A stretch of DNA of 64,000 nucleotides from Chitinophaga varians (lineage in GTDB: Bacteria > Bacteroidota > Bacteroidia > Chitinophagales > Chitinophagaceae). Below are positions 58,750 to 64,000 of the stretch, piece after piece. The notes beneath the pieces are model-generated. The model made no database searches. It was not told the DNA's origin and saw only the letters and a list, made by a program, of their open reading frames with translations. The stretch is from NCBI RefSeq assembly GCF_012641275.1, contig NZ_JABAIA010000003.1, positions 1,426,001-1,490,000 of the forward strand. The letters are read 5' to 3'. Numbering within the stretch: position 1 is the stretch's first letter; every line of letters starts with the position of its first letter. A program made the translations under genes and the position numbers.

Positions 58750-60948
58750 ATGCAGCCGAAAAGAATAAAATATTACCTGCTAGGCCTGTTTATCACAGGG
58801 ATGATTTTATTCGTGGTACTGCAATTCAATTCAGCCAAGAATATACGGAAACTCATATCCGGCAATGAACAGCTGCTGCAGGAGCTGAACGTGAAGAACG
58901 AGATCCAGAAACTGCAAACATCGCTCGCCAAAACCGACAGCAAAGTGCGGGGTGCCGTTATCTCTCAGGACACCACACATGTTACCGGTATTGAAGTGGA
59001 AATAGCCATCATCAAGTCCGACCTGAAGGAGATCAATAAAATCGTTAAAAACGACAGTACCGAGAAACTGCTTACCCAGCTCAATTACCTGGTAGACGAG
59101 AAAAACAGTTTTAACCTCCTCATCCTCGATACCTTCTACAGCAGCGGGAAAAGCGCCGCTGAAAAAATGATCAACAACCAGCGGGGCAAGAGGCTGGGAG
59201 AAGCCATCACCGGCATTCTTCACCAACTGGACACCACGCGGCAAACAGAAGTGAACCGCACCACCCGCCTTATCGATACCAGCGGCCAGAAAGCGCAGAG
59301 CTGGGGCACCGTGCTGGTGCTCTTTGCATGCCTTACCAGCCTGCTGGCCTTCCTGTATATCACCAGCCGTATCCACCGGCAGGAACAACTCATTGAAGCG
59401 CTCGATGAATCGCAGCGCCAGGAAAAAAACCTGGCCGCCGTAAAAGACCAGTTCCTGGCCAATATGAGCCATGAGATACGTACGCCTATGAATGCCGTGC
59501 TCGGCTTCACCAACTTGTTGCAGGCCCAGCCACTGAATGAAAAATCGAAAGAATATGTGAGCGCCATCTCCGATGCCGGTCACAACCTGCTCGAAATCAT
59601 CAACGATATACTCGATCTCTCTAAAATAGAATCCGGTATGATGCGCATCGAGGCTACTTCTTTCAGCCTGCGCGGCGTACTGCATTCCATTGACACCCTC
59701 TTCCACGCCAGGGCACAGGAAAAACACCTGCAGCTGAACATCACTGCACACGAGGAAGTGCCGGACATCCTCTACGGTGATGTGATGCGCCTCACGCAGG
59801 TGCTGGTCAACCTTACCAGCAACGCCATTAAGTTCACCGCTGAAGGCGAAGTGAACGTACATGTGACCCGCACATGGGCAGAGGATAAAAATGTTCGTTT
59901 ACTCTTCACCGTTAGAGACACAGGCATCGGCATTGAAGCGGCACAGCTGGACAGCATCTTCGACCGGTTTAACCAGGCAGAAGCTTCCACCACCCGCAAA
60001 TACGGCGGTACCGGCCTGGGGCTGACCATCGTCAAACAGCTGATTGAGCTGCAAAACGGATTTATCTCGGTGGAAAGCACTCCCGGCAAAGGCTCCACGT
60101 TCAAAGTGGAACTGCCGTACATGCTGGGGGAAATGATGCCGGAGAATACAGAAACATCTTATACCGAAAAGGACCAACTGCCTATCCATCCCAATATATG
60201 GTTGCTGGTAGCAGAAGATAACCGCATGAACCAGAACCTGCTGCGCCATTTGCTCAGCAGCTGGCAACTGCAATACCGCGTGGTCAATAATGGCAGGGAG
60301 GCACTGCAGGCCCTCGAAAAACAAGTGTTCGACCTCGTGCTGATGGACATACAGATGCCGGAAATGGACGGCTATTCGGCCGTGGCCAAAATCCGGAAGG
60401 AAATGCATTCCAATATCCCCGTGATCGCCATGACGGCCCATGCCATGGAAGGCGAACGGGAAAAATGCCTGCAGATGGGCATGAGCGATTACATCTCCAA
60501 ACCCATCGATGAGAATACCCTGTACCGCATGATCCAGGTATATACCGGCAAATTCGGTTCCCGGGACATGCCGCCGTCAGGCACGCACATACCTGAAAAC
60601 GGACATTCCCATCTGCTCAACATGCAATACCTGCGGGACCTCTCCAAAGGTGATAAAGGCTTCGAAAAAAACATGTTGCAACAGTTCGTGACACAGTTGC
60701 CCGAAGACCTTGCCATGCTCAAAAACGCTATCAGTATCAACGATCCCGTGAGCATCCGGGCCACCGCCCACAACCTGAAGACAACAGTGTCTTTTACCGG
60801 GCTGGAAACACACCTCTACCCTATTCTCGAACAACTGGAACAGACCGACGAAAATAACTATAATGCAGATACGGCCAACGAACTGTTCTATACCCTGAAA
60901 CAGCTGTGTTTACAGGCGATACAGGAGGCCATTGATATCACGATTTAA
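58750..60948 (+). CDS. Hybrid sensor histidine kinase with receiver and HPt domains
   Basis: 732 residues from the ATG at 58750. Two membrane helices (~7-27 and ~188-210) flank a CHASE3-like periplasmic helical domain. Then HisKA with His241 in NMSHEIRTPMNAVLGF, HATPase with NLTSNAIKF N-box, DTGIGIE and YGGTGLGL boxes, a receiver with Asp533 in LVLMDIQMPEMDG, and a C-terminal HPt with His674 in TAHNLKTTVSF. This arrangement allows a His-Asp-His phosphorelay to a separate regulator, most simply the LytTR protein upstream. The signal is unknown; the metal operon faces this pair, but no direct tie is shown. Confidence 0.93.
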   Translation: MQPKRIKYYLLGLFITGMILFVVLQFNSAKNIRKLISGNEQLLQELNVKNEIQKLQTSLAKTDSKVRGAVISQDTTHVTGIEVEIAIIKSDLKEINKIVKNDSTEKLLTQLNYLVDEKNSFNLLILDTFYSSGKSAAEKMINNQRGKRLGEAITGILHQLDTTRQTEVNRTTRLIDTSGQKAQSWGTVLVLFACLTSLLAFLYITSRIHRQEQLIEALDESQRQEKNLAAVKDQFLANMSHEIRTPMNAVLGFTNLLQAQPLNEKSKEYVSAISDAGHNLLEIINDILDLSKIESGMMRIEATSFSLRGVLHSIDTLFHARAQEKHLQLNITAHEEVPDILYGDVMRLTQVLVNLTSNAIKFTAEGEVNVHVTRTWAEDKNVRLLFTVRDTGIGIEAAQLDSIFDRFNQAEASTTRKYGGTGLGLTIVKQLIELQNGFISVESTPGKGSTFKVELPYMLGEMMPENTETSYTEKDQLPIHPNIWLLVAEDNRMNQNLLRHLLSSWQLQYRVVNNGREALQALEKQVFDLVLMDIQMPEMDGYSAVAKIRKEMHSNIPVIAMTAHAMEGEREKCLQMGMSDYISKPIDENTLYRMIQVYTGKFGSRDMPPSGTHIPENGHSHLLNMQYLRDLSKGDKGFEKNMLQQFVTQLPEDLAMLKNAISINDPVSIRATAHNLKTTVSFTGLETHLYPILEQLEQTDENNYNADTANELFYTLKQLCLQAIQEAIDITI

Positions 60949-61103
60949 CCCGGTCATCCCCCGATACGACCGTTCATTTTTCCTTTTTCAACGACAGTAA
61001 TAACCAGTTCACCGAAACCTCCGCTTCTCACGTCGTTACCGGCATTATTTTTACATCACAATACTGAACAAAACATCATTAATCATTTAAAAAGACAATC
61101 ATC

Positions 61104-61307
61104 ATGAAAAAAGTTATCGCTGCTGCACTGGTACTGAGCATTTCTGCTGCTTCTTTCGCACAGGCTCCTGCTGCTAAACCTGCTAAAAAAGAAAAAGCTA
61201 AAACTGAAGCTAAAGCAGAAGCAAAACCAGCTGCTGACACAACTAAGAAAGCTCATCACGAACACAAAAAAGCTGAAGCTAAGCCTGCTGCAAAAAAAGC
61301 TGCTTAA
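61104..61307 (+). CDS. Lys/Ala-rich small exported protein
   Basis: 67 residues. A signal peptide (KKVIAAALVLSISAASFAQA) precedes a low-complexity tail made of Lys, Ala, Glu, Pro and His (AKTEAKAEAKPAADTTKK, AHHEHKKAEAKPAAKKAA). The tail is strongly basic and disordered. Codon choice is striking, nearly all GCT for Ala and AAA for Lys, unlike the GCC/GCG/AAG-mixed neighbours, which suggests very high expression. A TATTTTTA promoter-like box is at 61046-61053 and a strong terminator follows. Function unknown; such proteins may bind nucleic acid or peptidoglycan. Confidence 0.85.
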   Translation: MKKVIAAALVLSISAASFAQAPAAKPAKKEKAKTEAKAEAKPAADTTKKAHHEHKKAEAKPAAKKAA

Positions 61308-61332
61308 TTCACCATTATACAGCGTTTGAGTT

Positions 61333-61368
61333 AAAGAATAGCTCCGGGTAGCCCCGGAGCTATTCTTT
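61333..61368 (+). terminator. Strong intrinsic terminator
   Basis: AAAGAATAGCTCCGGG pairs exactly with CCCGGAGCTATTCTTT around a 4-nt loop, with a following T-run; terminates the Lys/Ala-rich gene. Confidence 0.9.
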
Positions 61369-61397
61369 TTTATGTGCGTGTTAAAACGAACGCTATT

Positions 61398-61621
61398 GTC
61401 CCAGGGCTGAAGCCCTGGGCTACGTTCTGATTCAGGTGTCTTTATTGGCGTAAACCCTGAGTAATTGATGAATGTCCTTCCAGAATAATCTCTAACGTAT
61501 ACGCTGGTATGGAAGTATATGACTCTGCTTTAAGCTGCGGAGTTTATTATCCATAAATACAGAACTCTTACACCCAAAAGAAATTGAATCAGAACGTAGT
61601 CCAGGGCTTCAGCCCTGGGAC
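61398..61621. repeat. REPIN/MITE-like element, copy d, with 37-bp terminal inverted repeats
   Basis: Left end 61398-61434 and right end 61585-61621 are 37-bp inverted repeats with one mismatch, each containing the core palindrome CCCAGGGCTGAAGCCCTGGG-type hairpin (the right one has a one-base change) and TACGTTCTGATTCA. The ~150-bp interior has no open reading frame. It is the best preserved of the family and fills the gap between the convergent Lys/Ala-rich and TPR genes, a region of 373 bp that otherwise holds only the terminator. Confidence 0.85.
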
Positions 61622-61680
61622 AAAAAAAAATCCGCCGTTGCCGGCGGATCTTTTCTCAATTATAATGTATATGCTATTTA

Positions 61681-62934
61681 CTATTTCAGTGCTTCCAGTT
61701 TCTTTTTCACTTCTTCTACTTTCGCAGTCTGGTTTTTGATAGCGTAGATTTTCTGCAGGGCATACAGGCAGCTTTCGTAAGTCTGTTTGTCACCGGCGTC
61801 GAGGCTGCTGGCTTTAGCAGTGAAAGCGGCATCAGCTTTTTCGAAGAAAGGCAATGCCTGGTTCATAAGGCCTTCTACTTTACCTTGCAGTTCTTTTGCT
61901 TTAGGAGAAGTCTGTTGTTTGCTGTCCAGTTCATTCAGTTGTTTGTTGTATACAACTGCCTTGTTGAAGTACAGCGCACCCAGCTGGAAGTTGGCGGTAG
62001 CGTCGTTAGCGTTCAGTTCCAGTACTTTTTTATAGGCGCCTTCAGCTTTACCGATCAGCTCTTCGTAGTTAGCTGGTTTGGGAGCGTCGTTACCTTTTTC
62101 GTCGCGGGGATTAGCGAGGTTGTCTACACGGATAGCGTAGTCCAGTACAGCGGCTTCGTCTTTAGGGTTGTCGGCCATTTTCTTTTCCAGCATGGACAGT
62201 AATTCGTTGGTTTTACCGGTTTTGCTGTAGAAAGCCATTTCCATATCGTTGAAGCGTTTATCCTTAGGGAATAAAGCTTTACCTTGTTCGATGGTTTTGA
62301 GCCAGTTGGCCTGGTCGCCTTTTTCTTCATACAGCTGGCCCAGTACTACGTACAGTGCAGGTTCGCCTTTGAACTGCAGGTCAGCGGCTTTTTTCAGGTA
62401 GGTGAAAGCATCATCTTTCTTATTGGCCTGGTTAGCTGCGTAACCGGTGTAGAAGGTCAGTGCGGTATCGGTAGGGATAGTGGTGCCCAGGTTTTTGCTG
62501 TTGTAGTATTCAGCGATTTCGAACGCATGTTTGAAATCCACCAGGGAGGAATCCCATTTCTGTTCGTTGAGGAAACCGTAACCGGCGTTGGCCACAGTAG
62601 CGTATACATTGAACATAGGGCCGCTCATCTCCAGGATAGCCTCTTTCATTTTAGGATCGATTTCCAGTGCTTTTTTGAAAGAGTTATAGGCTTCGAGGGC
62701 AAGACCAGCGCTTTTTTGTTTGGTGCCCATTGCTTCGAGGATTTTGCCGTTTACCAGCCAGGTCTTTGCGTCGTTTTTGGTCTTGTCGTTCTGTAACGCT
62801 GCATCGATATCTGCCTTGGCTTTCTCCAGATCTTGTTTCTTCAGGTTCTCATCTGCGCTGCTTACTTTTGCTCTTTGGGCCATCACCGATACGCCGGCCG
62901 TACAAAAGAGAAGAGATACCAATAATTTTTTCAT
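61681..62934 (-). CDS. Tetratricopeptide repeat protein, exported
   Basis: 417 residues from the ATG at 62934; the frame upstream to 62982 is not signal-like. Signal peptide KKLLVSLLFCTAGVSVMAQ. The rest is a series of TPR helix pairs: NLKKQDLEKAKADIDAAL, EAYNSFKKALEIDPKMKEAI, AFTYLKKAADLQFKGEPALY, ANWLKTIEQGKALFPKDKRF, AYKKVLELNANDATANFQLG. TPRs bind proteins; no enzyme domain. It lies downstream of gyrA on the same strand, an order that recurs in Bacteroidota, though a ~180-bp gap with a hairpin separates them. Uniform codon use suggests high expression. Confidence 0.88.
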   Translation of the reverse strand: MKKLLVSLLFCTAGVSVMAQRAKVSSADENLKKQDLEKAKADIDAALQNDKTKNDAKTWLVNGKILEAMGTKQKSAGLALEAYNSFKKALEIDPKMKEAILEMSGPMFNVYATVANAGYGFLNEQKWDSSLVDFKHAFEIAEYYNSKNLGTTIPTDTALTFYTGYAANQANKKDDAFTYLKKAADLQFKGEPALYVVLGQLYEEKGDQANWLKTIEQGKALFPKDKRFNDMEMAFYSKTGKTNELLSMLEKKMADNPKDEAAVLDYAIRVDNLANPRDEKGNDAPKPANYEELIGKAEGAYKKVLELNANDATANFQLGALYFNKAVVYNKQLNELDSKQQTSPKAKELQGKVEGLMNQALPFFEKADAAFTAKASSLDAGDKQTYESCLYALQKIYAIKNQTAKVEEVKKKLEALK

Positions 62935-63045
62935 GTCTCTAGTTTTTAGTTGCTGATTACAATAAGAGTATGGTGCTCCCAATAATCCAATACAATCGGG
63001 CCCATCGTTACCACTAAAGCCGGCTGTACTTTTTTTATCAGTTTA

Positions 63046-63080
63046 GGCAGGAGACACCTTTTGAAGGGGCATCTCCTGCC
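63046..63080 (-). terminator. Hairpin downstream of gyrA
   Basis: GGCAGGAGA pairs with TCTCCTGCC with additional pairing of CCTTTT and GAAGG inside. It lies 36 bases beyond the gyrA stop on the minus strand. No long T-run follows, so termination may be partial. Confidence 0.6.
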
Positions 63081-63115
63081 ATAAGCGGGTTAATTTTTTC
63101 AGTTTGCTGTGAATA

Positions 63116-64000
63116 CTATTCCTGCGGCGTTTCAGGTCCTTCCGCTGCAGTATCCTGTTCAGTATCAGTATCTGTGCTGGTGTCAGCGATGCTGTCGTTG
63201 GCTACAGTGTTTTCTTCTCCTTCCAGTACTTCTGCGGTTTCCTCTTCCTGCTCATCGAGACGGGCCACTGCTGCTATTTCATCAGCGTCGTCCAGACGGA
63301 TCAGGCGCACGCCCTGAGTGGCACGTCCTGCTTCGCGGATATCAGCCACCGCCATGCGGATGGTGATGCCGGATTTACAGGTGATCATCAGGTCATGTTT
63401 TTCCGTTACGTCCAGGATGGCGATCAGGTTACCGGTTTTTTCAGTGATATTGATGGTTTTCACCCCTTTACCACCTCTGTTGGTGATACGGTATTCCTCG
63501 ATGTTGGTGCGTTTGCCGAAACCTTTTTCAGAAACTACCAGTATCGTCCTGGAGTCGTCGTCTTTGTTTACACAAATCATACCAACTACCTCATCTTTTT
63601 CGCTGTCCACTTCAATACCTCTTACGCCGATGGCGCCGCGACCGGTGTCACGCACGGTATTTTCCGGGAAGCGGATAGCGCGGCCGCTCTGGATGGCCAT
63701 CATGATCTGGCTGTCGCCGGTAGTCAGTTTGGCTTCCAGCAGCTGGTCCCCTTCGTTGATGGTGATGGCATTCACCCCGTTCTGACGGGGACGGGAGAAT
63801 TCTTCCAGCAGTGTTTTCTTGATGATACCTTTTTTGGTACAGAGAACGATATAGTGATTGTTGATATAATCTTTATCGCCCAGGTCTTTGATATCGATGA
63901 TCGCGCGGATCTTGTCATCGCCCGGCAGCTGGATCATATTCTGGATAGCACGTCCTTTACCGCTCTTCTCGCCTTCCGGTATTTCGTATACCTTAAGCCA
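63116..64000 (-). CDS. gyrA: DNA gyrase subunit A, C-terminal part, 5'-truncated by window edge
   Basis: About 294 residues of the C-terminal domain; the frame is open to base 64000 (WLKVYEIPEGEKSGKGRAIQ begins it). The gyrase A beta-pinwheel blades are visible: NHYIVLCTKKGIIKKTLLEE, MMAIQSGRAIRFPENTVRDT, TILVVSEKGFGKRTNIEEYR, DLMITCKSGITIRMAVADIR. The characteristic QLIRLDD-type end of the fold (GVRLIRLDDADEIAAVARLD) precedes a ~50-residue acidic Glu/Asp/Thr tail (EEETAEVLEGEENT), as in other Bacteroidota GyrA proteins, which tunes supercoiling. GyrA wraps and breaks DNA to introduce negative supercoils. Confidence 0.95.
   Translation of the reverse strand, partial: WLKVYEIPEGEKSGKGRAIQNMIQLPGDDKIRAIIDIKDLGDKDYINNHYIVLCTKKGIIKKTLLEEFSRPRQNGVNAITINEGDQLLEAKLTTGDSQIMMAIQSGRAIRFPENTVRDTGRGAIGVRGIEVDSEKDEVVGMICVNKDDDSRTILVVSEKGFGKRTNIEEYRITNRGGKGVKTINITEKTGNLIAILDVTEKHDLMITCKSGITIRMAVADIREAGRATQGVRLIRLDDADEIAAVARLDEQEEETAEVLEGEENTVANDSIADTSTDTDTEQDTAAEGPETPQE

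Noticed and set aside
1..64000. CRISPR arrays, prophage, integrase or transposase
   Set aside because: No spaced direct repeats of CRISPR type and no protein with integrase, transposase or phage structural motifs were found on either strand.
1..64000. tRNA or rRNA genes
   Set aside because: No cloverleaf with a GTTCRA-type T-loop or rRNA signature sequence was recognised in the intergenic gaps by eye; a covariance-model scan would be the decisive test.

Overview
The window looks like a chromosomal segment from a Bacteroidota member, most likely Chitinophagaceae and Chitinophaga-like. GC is close to 50% over most of it. The proteins are typical of that group: a TonB-dependent receptor with an OMP_b-brl barrel, an Omp85-like protein, a PCMD-type lipoprotein, a DUF6660 protein upstream of a CzcABC pump, GbsR/MarR and MocR regulators, and gyrA followed by a TPR protein. 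Several intergenic regions carry the Bacteroidota -7 promoter box TAnnTTTG. Genes are packed on both strands. I see no rRNA, tRNA, CRISPR array, transposase or phage gene.

Layout. 1-17.9 kb is rich in small regulator-plus-target units. These are GNAT/MocR (2.9-4.9 kb), SDR, Crp/Fnr regulator and alpha/beta hydrolase (5.7-7.7 kb), VOC/HxlR facing an azoreductase (7.9-9.4 kb), a GbsR/MarR regulator with a four-gene TolC/HlyD/ABC export operon (9.5-14.4 kb), an acyltransferase, and LysR with a threonine-synthase-like enzyme (15.7-17.9 kb). Candidate operators are visible for most of them. 17.9-28.6 kb is mixed: tandem paralogous membrane proteins, a PhnB-like VOC protein, a lipoprotein/barrel pair, FUSC, two PAP2 phosphatases, DinB, a K+ channel, nicotinate phosphoribosyltransferase and a zinc metallopeptidase. 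28.7-33.5 kb holds an MDR oxidoreductase and a molybdoenzyme module (fdhD, an FdhF/YdeP-type oxidoreductase and a DUF1089 protein). 33.7-46.4 kb holds nitronate monooxygenase, an Omp85-like protein, a DUF695/RraB protein, the TonB receptor, a thioesterase, an MsbA-type exporter, two small lipoproteins and an MgtC-DUF763-endonuclease V operon.

49.2-51.8 kb is a distinctly AT-rich island. It carries a WecA/MraY-type glycosyl-phosphate transferase, a UDP-galactopyranose-mutase-like flavoprotein whose 3' end overlaps it, and a decayed gene fragment; it was probably acquired horizontally. 51.9-57.8 kb is a heavy-metal RND operon (DUF6660, CzcA, CzcC and CzcB homologues on the minus strand), facing a LytTR response regulator and hybrid kinase (57.9-60.9 kb). 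The window ends with a Lys/Ala-rich secreted protein, a TPR protein and the 3' part of gyrA.

The most notable non-genic signal is a family of GC-rich palindromic elements built on the core CCCAGGGCTGAAGCCCTGGG. Three are paired and one is decayed, and all four lie between the 3' ends of convergent genes (7.8, 33.6, 41.3 and 61.5 kb). The best copy has 37-bp near-perfect terminal inverted repeats and resembles a REPIN or MITE. The second notable result is a set of matched operators: identical 8-nt-spaced inverted repeats before both the GbsR-type gene and its export operon, and a CRP-type site at a class II activator distance just after a crp-like gene.
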